Source: Secundilactobacillus paracollinoides DSM 15502 = JCM 11969
GTDB taxonomy: Bacteria > Bacillota > Bacilli > Lactobacillales > Lactobacillaceae
Assembly (NCBI RefSeq): GCF_001311135.1
Contig: NZ_BBAG01000001.1
Coordinates: 62,001 to 126,000 of the forward strand
Direction: 5' to 3'
DNA: 64,000 nucleotides
Shown: one piece after another, positions 27,139 through 37,455 of the stretch
How the letters are laid out: each line of letters opens with the position of its first letter
Position numbering within the stretch: position 1 is the first letter of the stretch
Made by a program: the position numbers and the translations under genes
Notes under the pieces: model-generated
The model's database searches: none
Told to the model about the DNA's origin: nothing
The model's input: only the letters and a program-made list of their open reading frames with translations

Positions 27139-27495
27139 ATGGATAGTAAACAAATTTTAGAAGTGGCTGTGAAAGCCGCAAACGACAAGCGAGCCGAAGA
27201 TATTTTGGCACTCGACATGGAAAAGGTTAGCCTGATCACCGATTATTTTTTGATCATGGATGCGACCTCAAACCGTCAAGTACAGGCCATTACTGACGCC
27301 GTTCACGATGCAGCGGATGCCGCTGATATTGACGTGAAACGCATCGAAGGCCGGGAAGCTGGTCGCTGGGTGCTCATTGATTTGGGTGACGTCATGGTTC
27401 ACGTGTTCCAAAAAGAGGAACGTGGGCATTACAACCTTGAAAAACTTTGGTCTGACGCACCTACTGTTGACCTGAGTGACTGGGTCGAAGCATGA
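27139..27495 (+). CDS. rsfS: Ribosomal silencing factor RsfS
   Basis: Binds L14 on the 50S subunit and blocks subunit joining when nutrients are low. ATG 27139 (MDSKQILEVAVKAANDKRAE) follows AAGGAGCG by about a dozen bases; upstream in-frame codons lie within yqeK. Family core RIEGREAGRWVLIDLGDVMVH is partly seen at residues 74-93. 118 aa, normal. It overlaps the methyltransferase gene by four bases (ATGA-type junction). Confidence 0.95.
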   Translation: MDSKQILEVAVKAANDKRAEDILALDMEKVSLITDYFLIMDATSNRQVQAITDAVHDAADAADIDVKRIEGREAGRWVLIDLGDVMVHVFQKEERGHYNLEKLWSDAPTVDLSDWVEA

Positions 27496-28243
27496 TTTAC
27501 CAGACTTTTGCTAAGTTATACGATGAGCTGTTTGACCCGCAACTGTATGCGGATTGGGCAGCTTTTACGCGTCAGACGGTGCGGCAGCCTGACCAGCCCT
27601 TACTTGAACTTGCTTGTGGGACTGGCCGTCTAGCTGTTCAATTGGCGCAGGAGGATTTGATGTCACTGGGTTTGATCTGTCAGAAGAGATGCTGACCTTA
27701 GCGGATCAGCATGTGCGTGAGGCGGATGTCGCCTTGCCGTTGATCCAGGGAAACATGCTGGATCTCAGCGAGCTGCCGGTTTATCAAACCGTGACCTGCT
27801 ACGCCGACTCGCTGTGTTATTTACCAGACGAAACCGCGCTGCAGACTGTGTTTGAGCAGGTCGCGGGTCATCTAACGACAACCGGCCAGTTTCTGTTTGA
27901 CGTGATCACCCCGCACCAAACAGATGACGTCTATCCTGGGTACATGTACAACTACCGTGATGAAGACCGGGCGTTCCTGTGGTCCAGTGATGAAGCCGAT
28001 GAACCGCACGCTGTAGAACATGACCTGACGTTCTTTACCTATAACAGTGCTAAGGATGCTTACGATGAAGTGTCAGAACTGCATCATGAGCGGACCTATG
28101 AGTTATCGGTCTACCGGCAATTGTTACAGGCAGCTGGCTTTAATCGGGTGACGGTGAGTGCCGACTTTGGGCGTCAGCAACCTGATGCGCAGACCACGCG
28201 CTGGTTCTTTGTTTGTGAAAAAGGGGACGGTCAAAACGACTAA
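27492..28243 (+). CDS. YqeM-like class I SAM methyltransferase (one frame break)
   Basis: SAM-dependent methyltransferase of unknown substrate, in the place Bacillus has yqeM. The SAM loop LLELACGTGRLAVQLAQ is near residues 37-53, and motif FDVTGFDLSEEMLTLAD follows in the next frame. The break is near 27651: CAGGAGGATTT should read CAG GnA GGA TTT to continue LAQAGFDVTGF. With the break repaired the protein is about 250 aa, the family's length. It overlaps rsfS and abuts tmcAL. Confidence 0.85.
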
Positions 28244-29369
28244 TGCGCTAGGCATCATTGCTGAATACAATCCGTTCCATAACGGGCACAAGTATCAGTT
28301 GGTAACAGCTAAACGTCGAGCCAATGCGGACGTCACGGTCGCGGTGATGAGCGGTAACTGGGTACAACGGGGTGAACCGGCACTGTTAGATAAATGGCAG
28401 CGGACCCGGCTGGCACTAGAAAACGGACTGGACCTCGTTGTGGAATTGCCATTTGAAATGGCGGTGCAACCGGCGCACTTGTTTGCGGCGGGTGCGGTGA
28501 ACTATCTGCACATGCTGGGGTGTGAGACTCTGGCGTTTGGTGCCGAACATCCAGACATGGATTTCGCACAACTGGTCGCAAATCAACCAGCGTCTCAAAC
28601 GGCGCATTTTAAGCAGTTTGACGAGACCTACCCAACGCTGTTCAATGACTATTTAGAACAGCAGACGGGAATTGATCTCCGCGCGTCAAACGACATTCTG
28701 GGGTTTACCTATGTGGCAGCAAATGCGCGCTTGCAAACGCCGATGACGATCCTGCCGATTCAACGCCAGACCAGTGACCATCAGTCAGAAACGATTGGTG
28801 AAACGACCATTGCGAGTGGGGCGGCAATTCGTAAGGCGTTTAAAAAACAGGATTGGGCGGACATTGCGCAAGTGGTGCCCCCAACGACCTTATCAGCGTT
28901 GCAAACTCAGCCTACAGTCGATAGGGAGACGTTTTGGCCGCAGTTACGGTATCAATTGTTGTTAGCGGCGATGCCAGACCTTCAGCGGATCTACCAGATG
29001 AGTGAGGGCATTGAATACCGACTCAAACAGGCAGCATTGCCAGCCACGGGGTTCCAGGATTTTCTGCGACGGGCGAAGACCAAACGGTTTACCTATGCGC
29101 GGTTACAGCGTCTATGCGTGTACGTGCTCTTACAGGTCACAACCGTCGCACCAAATACGCAACCGCGCTACTGCCGGGTCCTCGGGTTTTCTCATAAGGG
29201 TCAGGCGTATCTTAACGAGATCAAAAAAGCGTTGCCGGTTCCCGTGATTTCGAAGGTGACGGATGACTGGATCAATGGCCCATATCGACTAGATTATCAG
29301 GCCGGCTTGTTGCGCCAGATGATGACTGGTATCGATCAGGACCGGTTACAGCATCCCGTCATTTTGTAA
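28243..29369 (+). CDS. tmcAL: tRNA(Met) cytidine acetate ligase TmcAL
   Basis: Uses ATP and acetate to make N4-acetylcytidine at C34 of elongator tRNA-Met. Nucleotidyltransferase motif LGIIAEYNPFHNGHKYQL at the N terminus and VMSGNWVQRGEPAL follow the family. The frame has no good start: ATG 28243, overlapping the methyltransferase stop, is one base out of frame (ATGCGCTAGG; ATGnCGCTAGG would give MxLGIIAEYN). A base is probably missing here; the alternative is an in-frame GTG at 28215 without a ribosome site. About 375 aa. Confidence 0.9.
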
Positions 29370-29494
29370 TAGTTTAAACAGTAAAGGTCGAATTAGGCGT
29401 TAACTTAAGGGTTAAATAAGACTATCAAGGAAATTACCTTGACAACCTAAATCGGGCTAGGTATAATAATAAAGTTGCATTAGGAGGGTTCGTT

Positions 29495-30052
29495 GTGAAA
29501 CTTTCATTGACCGAATTGCGTAAGAACTATCGACACGAGTCGTTAAAGTTCGATACCACCTTGGATCTCAAGACTTCACTGATGGAACGTTACCCGGATG
29601 AAGTGCTTGATGCCACCCCTGTTAAAGTATCAGGAATGGCAAGCGTTGAATCCAGTGGTGATATTCTCATCTACGCCCATGTATCCGCAACGTTAACGGT
29701 GCCGTCATCGCGGTCATTAGACCCGGTCAGCCTGCCGACAGACTTTGACATGATAGAGTTTTATGTTGATAGTCATGAAGCGGTCGACCGTTACGAAAAG
29801 ACGGACGTTGTCCTCTACGTTGAGGATGATGAAATTGACGTTGATAAGGCGGTAGCAGATAACCTGTTACTTCAGATTCCCATGCAAATTCTGACGCCGG
29901 CTGAGCAATCAGCCAAGTCGTTGCCTGAGGGCAAGAGCTGGTCGGTGACCATTGAAGGTCAAGACGATGCGTCAGATGCTCAAACTGTTGATCCACGTCT
30001 TGCTAAACTGCAGAATTTCTTTCAGGACGATGCGTCTAAGAAGAAGGACTGA
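29495..30052 (+). CDS. DUF177 (YceD) family protein
   Basis: YceD/DUF177 protein, usually encoded just before rpmF and thought to act in ribosome or rRNA biogenesis. 185 residues; the family Cys motif is absent, as in Firmicutes members. The middle contains the acidic segment YVEDDEIDVDKAVADNLLLQ and the C terminus ends in DPRLAKLQNFFQDD, the family's conserved tail (here D for the usual proline-linked basic end). GTG start at 29495 eight bases after AGGAGGG. Followed at 68 bases by rpmF. Confidence 0.93.
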   Translation: MKLSLTELRKNYRHESLKFDTTLDLKTSLMERYPDEVLDATPVKVSGMASVESSGDILIYAHVSATLTVPSSRSLDPVSLPTDFDMIEFYVDSHEAVDRYEKTDVVLYVEDDEIDVDKAVADNLLLQIPMQILTPAEQSAKSLPEGKSWSVTIEGQDDASDAQTVDPRLAKLQNFFQDDASKKKD

Positions 30053-30120
30053 AGTTGACGACAAGACTTTTAAAAATTTTTCACTAGTGGACAAATTTTA
30101 GACCAAAGGAGGTGTTGGTT

Positions 30121-30300
30121 TTGGCTGTACCAGCACGTAAAACTTCAAAGACAAAGAAGCGTATGCGCCGTGGACACATCAAGTTGCAAACACCTAACTT
30201 GAGTGCCTGCCCAAACTGTGGTGAATTACGTGTATCACACGTTGTTTGCCCTAACTGCGGCTTCTATGATGGCCGTCAAGTTGTTACGACTAACAACTAA
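30121..30300 (+). CDS. rpmF: 50S ribosomal protein L32
   Basis: 59-residue zinc-ribbon ribosomal protein; start TTG 30121 ([19 protein letters not shown]) six bases after AAAGGAGGTG. Four cysteines C30, C33, C43 and C46 form a complete zinc site. Classic pairing with the upstream DUF177 gene. Confidence 0.97.
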   Translation: MAVPARKTSKTKKRMRRGHIKLQTPNLSACPNCGELRVSHVVCPNCGFYDGRQVVTTNN

Positions 30301-30320
30301 TTGAAGCTTTCTACACAGAC

Positions 30321-30364
30321 AAAAAACCACCCTACGAGAACCGCGGTCTCGGGGTGGCTTTTTT
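30321..30364. terminator. Bidirectional terminator between rpmF and the matrixin-like gene
   Basis: AAAAAACCACCC-CGAGAACCGCGGTCTCG-GGGTGGCTTTTTT, two stacked stems with A- and T-tracts on both sides, suits convergent genes. Confidence 0.92.
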
Positions 30365-30409
30365 GTGTCTTCAGCCTAATTTTGTCGTGATAGGATAATC
30401 GCCCTATGG

Positions 30410-31111
30410 TTAGTGATGACCCGGCACGATAATTAATTGCAGGTCAGCTTCATCGCCCAGGGTTTGATTTAACAGGGGTAAAATGCGCGTCCCATATTTG
30501 ATTGCCGTATCACCAGCAGGGATGCTGGGTAATGGTGTGCCATTCGCGCCAACTTGATATTGGGCTTTTACGGCCGCCACATCGACTGCTTGAACGGAAT
30601 AATAGCGGTTCGCGTAATACATCACACTTTTTTGCCCCTGGTTATGATTAAGCCCCATGGCATGCCCAAGCTCATGTTCTGCAACATGAACCCGTTGCGC
30701 AGTTGTGTAGTGGCTCGCTTTGACAACGCTGGTGTTAATGTAGGTCGTCACGGTGATGATCTGGTTATCTGCCGTGTGCTGAATGCTGGTGAGACCGCTT
30801 AAATCGGGTTGATACAGCGAGGCAGGCAGACTGGTTGCCGTAATCTGAGCGGATGCGTGTGGTGTGAGGTCAAATGAAAAGACATGTTTGCTGTTCCAGA
30901 CTTGAATTGCTTTTTGCCAGACACTTGTGTAGTAGGTACCAGCCTTAATGTGAATCGTTGCTTCAGGTTCCGAGAAACGATAGGGAAAGACTGGCGTGAT
31001 CGCCGCGTTAGCAGACAGTGCTGAAAATGAGCTGTATAGTAGCGTTACGAGGCCCATAAGTAGGGCTTTAACCACGAATTGACGCGTTCGGCGCGTCCTT
31101 AAACCAGTCAT
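30410..31111 (-). CDS. Secreted matrixin-like zinc metalloprotease
   Basis: Exported zinc-dependent peptidase. Signal peptide: basic RTRRTR, hydrophobic segment at residues 15-32, cleavage likely after ANA (about residue 36). The metzincin site is HELGHAMGLNH (His146, Glu147, His150, His156), and the Met-turn is VMYY (Met164). The region from VWNSKHVFSF to VTTYIN fits the matrixin fold of about 150 residues. 233 aa in total. GGAGGT lies nine bases before the ATG. Likely monocistronic, convergent with rpmF. Substrate unknown; similar predicted proteases exist in lactobacilli. Confidence 0.9.
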   Translation of the reverse strand: MTGLRTRRTRQFVVKALLMGLVTLLYSSFSALSANAAITPVFPYRFSEPEATIHIKAGTYYTSVWQKAIQVWNSKHVFSFDLTPHASAQITATSLPASLYQPDLSGLTSIQHTADNQIITVTTYINTSVVKASHYTTAQRVHVAEHELGHAMGLNHNQGQKSVMYYANRYYSVQAVDVAAVKAQYQVGANGTPLPSIPAGDTAIKYGTRILPLLNQTLGDEADLQLIIVPGHH

Positions 31112-31245
31112 GGTCGCTTACCTCCACTATTTAGGATGAGGTCATGATAGCACAAAATCCTATATAATGAATTATTTTAGCTTATCAAAAGTAAGCGTTA
31201 CGAAACGTATAAACCGCCATCGTCGTATTGAGCCATAAAATCATC

Positions 31246-31292
31246 TAAAAGCCCACGCAACATTGCAAGAGACAATGTGACGTGGGGATTTT
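31246..31292 (-). terminator. Terminator after corA
   Basis: Read on the minus strand: CCCCACGTCACATTG..CAATGTTGCGTGGGCTTTTA. It lies 24 bases beyond the corA stop. Confidence 0.85.
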
Positions 31293-31315
31293 GGATGAAT
31301 GAGCTAACTGTTGTT

Positions 31316-32218
31316 TTAAGATTTATTCATAAAATGTCGCAAGAGGAATCCTAATCCCATCCAAAGAATGGCGGCAATCACCAGCGTGATGACCCAGCTC
31401 CAAGCACCATGCTGGAAGGGGAGCTGGACGTTCATCCCAAAAAAACCGGAGACGATGGTTGGAATCGTCAAAAGCAGGGACCAGACCGTCAAAAATTTCA
31501 TGGTGTCGTTTAGGCCGTTGTTTAAGACGTTATTGTAAGTGCCCGATAGCTGATCCAGAATTTGCCCAGTCAGTTGCGTCATTTCCGATAATTGGTTGGC
31601 TTCGATCAGGGCATCATCAAGGACTTCCTGGTCGGTCTCTGACAGTTGTTTGTAGATCTGGAGCGCCTTAAGCTGTTCCAACACCACCGCATTCTGTTTT
31701 GCCGCTGTCATGAGATAGATCAGACCGGTTTCCAGATCAGAGAGGCTCAGAAGGTTGCCCTTAGTTGTTTTAATTTTAAGCCGTTCTGTGATCTCTTTGC
31801 GTTCCTGGTCCACTTGTTCAACCAATGGGAAAAACGCGTCTGAGACGTGAAAGAGGCTGGTAAAGAGGAATTGATACACACTGGCCGAATCAGGAAGCGC
31901 CTTGGCTTGTTGCATCATTGCAATAACGTAGTCTGATTCTGGAAAGTTGATGGTGATCAGGGTGTTGTTCTTGATCATAAAGGTCATTGGCACGGCTTCA
32001 TAGTGCTGATCGACCTTTTTCGTGTTGGCAACATGAAACACCAACAGGAAGGTCTTGGTTTCATCGTCGTATTCAACGTGCGCCCGTTCATTTGGGTCAG
32101 TTGCATAATCAAGGACTTCTGCATCCAGGTGATAGGTTTCTTGAATCGTTTTAATATCTTGCGGGGCTGTTGTTTTAACGGCAACCCAGGTAAACTGATT
32201 AAACTGCTGCGTTTCCAT
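31316..32218 (-). CDS. corA: CorA family divalent metal ion transporter
   Basis: Magnesium/cobalt channel of the CorA family. A long N-terminal cytoplasmic funnel domain precedes two C-terminal transmembrane segments (about residues 241-260 and 274-293) around the signature GMN at 261-263. The tail is basic (RHFMNKS). 300 aa. The start METQQFNQF at 32216-32218 follows AAGGAG by seven bases; an upstream in-frame ATG at 32284 lacks a site. It has its own terminator. Confidence 0.94.
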   Translation of the reverse strand: METQQFNQFTWVAVKTTAPQDIKTIQETYHLDAEVLDYATDPNERAHVEYDDETKTFLLVFHVANTKKVDQHYEAVPMTFMIKNNTLITINFPESDYVIAMMQQAKALPDSASVYQFLFTSLFHVSDAFFPLVEQVDQERKEITERLKIKTTKGNLLSLSDLETGLIYLMTAAKQNAVVLEQLKALQIYKQLSETDQEVLDDALIEANQLSEMTQLTGQILDQLSGTYNNVLNNGLNDTMKFLTVWSLLLTIPTIVSGFFGMNVQLPFQHGAWSWVITLVIAAILWMGLGFLLRHFMNKS

Positions 32219-32310
32219 ATTATGGCTCCTTAGTGGGCATTCTCCCGGTAAATCATTACCTCTATTATGGCACAATTTGGTCAACTTAATGGGATCAATT
32301 CTTATACCAC

Positions 32311-32361
32311 AAAAAACAATGACTTCACAAGCCCACGGCGGGATGTGAAACCATTGTTTTT
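32311..32361 (-). terminator. Terminator after adh
   Basis: AAAAACAATGgTTTCACA..TGTGAAgtCATTGTTTTTT read on the minus strand; near-symmetric, may work in both directions between adh and the upstream region of corA. Confidence 0.85.
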
Positions 32362-32405
32362 ATTCAGGTAGTTCAGTGGTTACGTGAACCATTTCTTAAA
32401 TGCGA

Positions 32406-33428
32406 TTATTTTTCCTTAGTGAAGTCAATAACCATCCGGCCAGTGATCTCGCCACGTTTCATTTCGTCGATGATGTCGTTGATTTCGCTTAAACGACGGG
32501 TCTTAACGATTGGGTGAACTAAGCCTTCAGCACCGAATTGGAACGTTTCAGCTAAGTCTTGACGAGTCCCAACAAGGGAACCAGCGACTTGGATACCATC
32601 TAAAACAGTCTTGGCAATGTTTAATTCCATGTCGCCTTGTGGTAAGGCAACAGCAACTAACCGGCCATCTGGACGCAGGGCGTTTACGGATTGGGTAAAG
32701 GCATCATTGTTAACAGCTGTGACTTGCGCGTTGTGCACACCGCCAACTTGTTTTTGGATTTCTTCAGCGACATCCTGCGTATGACGGTTGATTAAAATGT
32801 CAGCGCCGTTTTCCTTAGCAGCGGCTAACTTGTCTTCGTTACCATCAACAGCGACAACGTGGGCGCCAAAGACGTGCTTAGCGTATTGGATAGCTAAGTT
32901 TCCTAAACCACCGGCACCAACGACTTCAACCCATTGGCCAGGCTTTGTTTCGCCGACTTTAAGGGCTTTGTACATGGTCACACCGGCACAGGTCAATGAG
33001 GTTGCTTCAACTGGGTCAAGGCCTTCTGGCACTTTAACGGCGTAGTTGGCGTCAACGATAACTTGTTGTGCCATGGCACCGTCAACAGTAAAGCCGGAGT
33101 TTTGGACGTTACGGCAAAGCGTTTCACGACCTGTGAGACAGTATTCACAATGGCCACAGCCCTTGAAGAACCAAGCGATGGAAACGCGATCGCCGACCTT
33201 CAAGTTTTCAACGTCATCGGCAACTTGTGAAACGATCCCAACACCTTCGTGACCAATGATCCGGCCAGGGAACTTGCCGAAGTCACCAGCTGCAACGTGT
33301 AAATCAGTGTGGCAAAGGCCACAATATTCAACGTCAACTAAGGCTTCACCGTGCTTGATAGGACGGAGGGTAACGTCTTTAATATCTACATATCCATCTA
33401 CTGAATCGCGAATAACTGCTGCTTTCAT
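32406..33428 (-). CDS. adhP: Zinc-dependent alcohol dehydrogenase (AdhP type)
   Basis: NAD-dependent medium-chain alcohol dehydrogenase that reduces acetaldehyde to ethanol or the reverse. Catalytic zinc ligands Cys36, His60 and Cys147; structural zinc ligands Cys91, Cys94, Cys97 and Cys105. Rossmann motif GAGGLG at 171-176 with Asp195 (VVAVDG) pointing to NAD rather than NADP. 340 aa, normal for the propanol-preferring group. Codon choice is strongly biased to highly used codons, which suggests high expression. A Rex-like site lies in the leader. Monocistronic with its own terminator. Confidence 0.94.
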   Translation of the reverse strand: MKAAVIRDSVDGYVDIKDVTLRPIKHGEALVDVEYCGLCHTDLHVAAGDFGKFPGRIIGHEGVGIVSQVADDVENLKVGDRVSIAWFFKGCGHCEYCLTGRETLCRNVQNSGFTVDGAMAQQVIVDANYAVKVPEGLDPVEATSLTCAGVTMYKALKVGETKPGQWVEVVGAGGLGNLAIQYAKHVFGAHVVAVDGNEDKLAAAKENGADILINRHTQDVAEEIQKQVGGVHNAQVTAVNNDAFTQSVNALRPDGRLVAVALPQGDMELNIAKTVLDGIQVAGSLVGTRQDLAETFQFGAEGLVHPIVKTRRLSEINDIIDEMKRGEITGRMVIDFTKEK

Positions 33429-33457
33429 TATTGAATAACCTCTTTCATCTGTCTGAG

Positions 33458-33476
33458 TTGTTTAATTTTTTCACAA
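33458..33476 (-). promoter_or_regulatory. Possible Rex (redox) operator before adh
   Basis: Minus strand TTGTGAAAAAATTAAACAA resembles the Rex consensus TTGTGAAwwwwTTCACAA: the left half is perfect and the right half imperfect. Placed 30 bases upstream of the adhP ATG and downstream of a TTGTAT-17-TTAAAT promoter-like pair. Rex repression of adh genes by NADH/NAD ratio is known in lactic acid bacteria; binding here is an inference. Confidence 0.4.
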
Positions 33477-33770
33477 TGTTATTTAACCACATCTCTTACA
33501 GAAATACAAGTGATTTCGTGAGCAATCATAATTATTTTCACATAATAATTTGATGAAGAAAAATTCCCTTTATTTTCATTAATATGAGAGTTGAATGAAA
33601 CTCCATTGGAATTAACTGAAATTCCGCGCAGTTTCTCGCCAAATTACGATTAATATAGTATGATAGACGAAGTGTGAGCGATAGTTGTGATACACTGTCA
33701 AACAGTGTCCAAAATACTATAAACGATGGTTATCCTAAAAAATAATATTGAATAAGAGGAGTTCGTTATA
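33477..33770. other. Divergent adh / arlR intergenic region
   Basis: AT-rich gap of about 294 bases between divergently transcribed genes, holding the promoters of both. A TTGTGA..18 bases..region with AAAATACTATAAA near 33710-33722 may be the arlR promoter. No ORF or strong hairpin seen. Confidence 0.4.
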
Positions 33771-34458
33771 ATGAGTCGCATTTTAATTATTGAAGATGAA
33801 AAAAATTTAGCCCGCTTTGTGGAGCTTGAACTTAAACATGAAGGTTACGAAACAGAAGTCCGTTTTGATGGGCGTGCCGGTCTTGATACCGCGCTGGCTG
33901 AAGATTTTGATGTCATTTTATTGGATCTGATGTTGCCTGAATTAAACGGGATCGACGTTGCCCGCCGGATTCGTGAAACAAAGAGCACGCCAATTATTAT
34001 GATGACGGCGCGGGATTCTGTGATCGACCGAGTTTCTGGGTTTGACCACGGCGCCGACGACTACATTGTTAAGCCATTTGCGATTGAAGAACTTTTAGCA
34101 CGTGTTCGGGCATTGTTGCGTCGGATCCGCATTGAATCGGAACAAAAAGACTTCAAGCAAACAACGGTGACTTACAAGGACCTCACGATTGAAAAAGAAA
34201 ACCGAGTCGTGCGTCGCGGCGATGAAGTGATCAACCTGACGAAGCGCGAATACGAACTCCTTTTGACGCTGATGGAAAACGCCAACGTTGTGTTAGCTCG
34301 GGACGTTTTTGTTAAACAAGGTCTGGGGTTACGAATCAGAAGTTGAAACAAACGTGGTCGACGTCTATGTACGTTACCTGCGGAATAAAATTGATCGTCC
34401 TGGTGAAAAGAGCTATATCCAAACCGTTCGTGGGACAGGGTACGTGATGCGTTCATGA
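33771..34458 (+). CDS. arlR: OmpR-family response regulator, ArlR-like (one frame break)
   Basis: Two-component response regulator. Receiver domain with phosphoacceptor Asp52 ([12 protein letters not shown]), Thr79 and Lys101, then a winged-helix DNA-binding domain ending in RYLRNKID and [13 protein letters not shown]. The frame breaks at 34306-34310: five T should be four, so that [19 protein letters not shown] reads through; as read, the protein stops at 34346 without its recognition helix. This is the only break that looks like an insertion. Its stop overlaps the start of the kinase gene (ATGA), so the pair is coupled. Confidence 0.9.
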
Positions 34459-36182
34459 GCCAAAACACACCAGAACTCGCGGCGGAGACGACCGCTAAAA
34501 AAAGACGTCGGTTATCTGTCAAGTGGAAATGGGCGCTGGGCACCGCAACCGGCGTCTTTCTCATCTTCATTATTTTTTCCTGGCTGCTGTATTCGGGGCT
34601 GTCAGGGGTGCTGCTAAGCCAGGAACGCAGCCATGTGAACAGTACGCTGACAACGGTCCAATCCCGACTGGATAATCTTCAGGGCCATTTCAATAAAACA
34701 ACGGTTGCTGCCGAACTACAACCCACGCTAGATCAGCCAAGCGGCTCGGTGAGCGACGAAACGAATATTTACTCCAGTAATTTAATTACAGATCTGTCAC
34801 GTGATAGTACGGTCGTTACCATTTATAACGCCCAGAAAAAAGAGGTCTTTTCGTCACGAGATAAGCAATTTAAAACTGGTAAGTTAACGCTTAAACGACA
34901 GTTGTCGCGCGTCAACACAGCCCATTTTTCAGGGCTCGTTGGTCGGGCGCCCATCTACACCGCACAGGGGCATCAGCTGCTGGGCTACGTGCAGGTGACC
35001 AATTCGCTTGAGGAATATAAGGCAGCGCAACAGCGGTTTGCAATGATCTTACTCGTCTTACTTATTTCGGCTGTGTTTGTTGCGGCCGTGTTTAGTTACC
35101 TGCTATCTGCATACCTGCTGCGGCCGATCGATGACCTGAACGCGACGATGCGCGCGGTCCGGTCTGACCCGCAATCTGAGGAACGGGTGCCAGAAACTAA
35201 GCGTAACGACGAGTTGTCTGATCTGACAACGCTATTTAATGATATGTTAGATCAAATGCAGCGCTACATTGACCAGCAGCAACAATTTGTTGAAGACGTT
35301 TCACATGAACTACGAACGCCAGTCGCGGTTATTCAAGGCCACATTGAGATGCTGCAACGCTGGGGGAAGGATGATCCAGAAGTGCTGGATGAATCCCTCA
35401 GTGCCGCGATGCAGGAAACCAAACGGATGCAGAGTCTTGTGAGTGAAATGCTGGATCTGACCCGCGCAGAACAGATTGAGATCACGCTGAATCATGAAAC
35501 GACTGACGTTAAGGAAGTTGTGAACCAGGTGTTCAACGATTTCAAAATGATTCACCCGGACTTCATGTTCATTTTGGATGATGATGTTGAAGGTCACGCG
35601 TACTCGCAAATATATCGGAACCACCTTGAACAGGTGCTGATCATCTTGTTAGACAACGCCGTGAAGTATTCGGTTAAACGAAAAGAAATTCATATGTCGT
35701 TGTCCGAGGGCGGTCACACGGTTGAAATTGCCGTTCAGGACTTTGGTGAAGGGATTTCCCAAGAGAACATGAACCGCGTCTTTAACCGTTTCTACCGGGT
35801 CGATAAAGCCCGTAGTCGCAACAAGGGCGGTAACGGTCTCGGGCTGTCAATTGCCCAGCGGTTGATCGAAGCCTACCATGGTAAGATTGCCATCGAAAGT
35901 GCTGTGGGCCACGGGTCGATCTTCCAGATTGCGCTGCCGTTGATCTCCGAAACGGAAAAGCAGCAACTCGACATTGCAAAAGAAGAGGGGCCGAAGCCCA
36001 AACCAACACCGCTGTCTTCCAATTTGGGTGCTGACCCGACTGATGAGTCAACTGCTGCTTCGACGAAATCGTCGGAGACGACCCCAACGGACGATACAGA
36101 CTCAGGTACGGGCATTCCGGGTGTCTATCGTGCAACCGATGACCCAAGCGTTCATTCAGATGACGATGACCCTCAGGATTGA
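34455..36182 (+). CDS. arlS: Sensor histidine kinase, ArlS-like, with acidic C-terminal tail
   Basis: Membrane sensor kinase pairing with the upstream regulator. Two transmembrane segments (residues 27-47 and 196-221) flank an extracytoplasmic sensor domain of about 150 residues. HAMP follows, then HisKA with phosphoacceptor His284 ([10 protein letters not shown]), and HATPase_c with N box [12 protein letters not shown] and [13 protein letters not shown]. After the catalytic domain ends near residue 498, an extra 77-residue tail rich in Asp, Ser and Thr ends DDDDPQD; this is not part of the standard kinase core. Followed by a terminator. Confidence 0.92.
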   Translation: MSQNTPELAAETTAKKRRRLSVKWKWALGTATGVFLIFIIFSWLLYSGLSGVLLSQERSHVNSTLTTVQSRLDNLQGHFNKTTVAAELQPTLDQPSGSVSDETNIYSSNLITDLSRDSTVVTIYNAQKKEVFSSRDKQFKTGKLTLKRQLSRVNTAHFSGLVGRAPIYTAQGHQLLGYVQVTNSLEEYKAAQQRFAMILLVLLISAVFVAAVFSYLLSAYLLRPIDDLNATMRAVRSDPQSEERVPETKRNDELSDLTTLFNDMLDQMQRYIDQQQQFVEDVSHELRTPVAVIQGHIEMLQRWGKDDPEVLDESLSAAMQETKRMQSLVSEMLDLTRAEQIEITLNHETTDVKEVVNQVFNDFKMIHPDFMFILDDDVEGHAYSQIYRNHLEQVLIILLDNAVKYSVKRKEIHMSLSEGGHTVEIAVQDFGEGISQENMNRVFNRFYRVDKARSRNKGGNGLGLSIAQRLIEAYHGKIAIESAVGHGSIFQIALPLISETEKQQLDIAKEEGPKPKPTPLSSNLGADPTDESTAASTKSSETTPTDDTDSGTGIPGVYRATDDPSVHSDDDDPQD

Positions 36183-36202
36183 TCCCGTTTAATAGCGTCA
36201 AT

Positions 36203-36256
36203 AAAACGAAGCCGCAATTGCATCCCATTTAAGGGTGACAATTGCGGCTTTGTTTT
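36203..36256 (+). terminator. Terminator after arlRS
   Basis: AAAACGAAGCCGCAATTG...CAATTGCGGCTTTGTTTT, an 11-pair stem with inner pairing. Confidence 0.9.
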
Positions 36257-36361
36257 ACGCTAAATATGCAGAGCGTTGCAGCTTACAGGGCGGAAATAGG
36301 TAGCGCCAATGGGCAACCTAGGTTTTGTTTCCTCTCAAGTACCCTCCAAAAAATAGCACAC

Positions 36362-36396
36362 AAAAAAACGCCAAGCACTTGAATACTTGGCGTTTT
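36362..36396. terminator. Terminator after yidC
   Basis: AAAAAAACGCCAAG-CACTTGAATA-CTTGGCGTTTTC, directly beyond the 3' end of yidC on the minus strand. Confidence 0.88.
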
Positions 36397-36421
36397 CTTA
36401 CGATGCATTATTTAATGCTGA

Positions 36422-37364
36422 TTACTCATGATGGTGCTGTTGCTTACCCGCATTTCGTTGCCGGTTTTTCTTATCGGTGGCTTGCGTCTTGGTCAAAGGT
36501 GCTGAATCCGTCGAGCTGCTATCAGCTGTTGGTGTTGCCGCAGCTGGCATTGGTTCCTCAACGATCTTAGGCGGGTTCTTTTTCATTTCGGCTTCAATCT
36601 CACGTCTGATCCGTGGTCGATACAAATTAATGATGATCGTCTGGATGCAGGCAAAAATTCCACCGATGAAGAAGTAAAGGCCTAGCCCAGCGTTGGCTGA
36701 GATCGTAAAGAACAAAATGAACACGGGACTGATGACCATTGTTACCCGCATTTGTTTCTGCTGTTCCTTTGGCATGCCGATCATGGATAAGTACCCTTGA
36801 AGCAGGTATGCCACGAAGGAAAGAATGGCCAATACAATGGAAGACTTCCCAAGCGGAATACCCATAAATGAAGATGAGGAAAGCTCAGGCGAGTACTGAA
36901 TCGCAGCGTATAATGCAGCGAAAATTGGCATTTGAATCAGCAGCGGCAAACAGCCGATCCCACCAGTCATGCTGATGCCGTTATCCCGGTAGAGTTGCAT
37001 CATCGCTTGACCAGCTGCAGCTTGCTCTTCTTGAGTTGAAGCCGACTTTTGACGTTTCTGAAGGGCAGTCATTTGAGGTTGATGGCTGCCATTTTTCTTG
37101 TTGGACGGTTGAACTGCGCATCTGACGGACCATCAACGGCAATAAAACGAGCCGAACGACGACGGTCAAAACGATAATGGCCCAGCCATAGGAGTGGCCT
37201 AAGAAGTTGGCCATCCATTCCATGACGTGCTGACCAGGAACGGCGAGGTAATCGTACACGACGCCGTAGGGCTTACCACTCTTCGTGCGTTGCACACACC
37301 CGCTCAACACAAGGGCGAGTCCCGCTAAGGCCATGCCCAAGCGTAAAGGTTTATTTGATTTCAT
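36422..37364 (-). CDS. yidC: Membrane protein insertase YidC/OxaA (two adjacent frame breaks)
   Basis: Inserts membrane proteins with or after the Sec translocon. It is a lipoprotein: signal ending LVLSGC, then five transmembrane segments typical of Gram-positive YidC (YGWAIIVLTVVVRLVLLPLMV with the hydrophilic-groove Arg; GIGCLPLLIQMPIFAALYAA) and a basic C-terminal tail KKNRQRNAGKQQHHHE. Two breaks 20 bases apart lie in the coiled cytoplasmic loop. T5 at 37090-37094 and T3 at 37072-37074 (plus strand) each lack one base, so the original read QQEKMAAINLKMTALQKRQ. About 314 aa. The next gene upstream on the same strand is acylphosphatase. Confidence 0.9.
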
Positions 37365-37455
37365 TTGTTAGTTGTCAATCCCCTTCTAAAATATTGCAGT
37401 CTTCACAATTTGCTTAACGCAACAAAGTAAATATTACTTGAAATAGGGGCATTTT

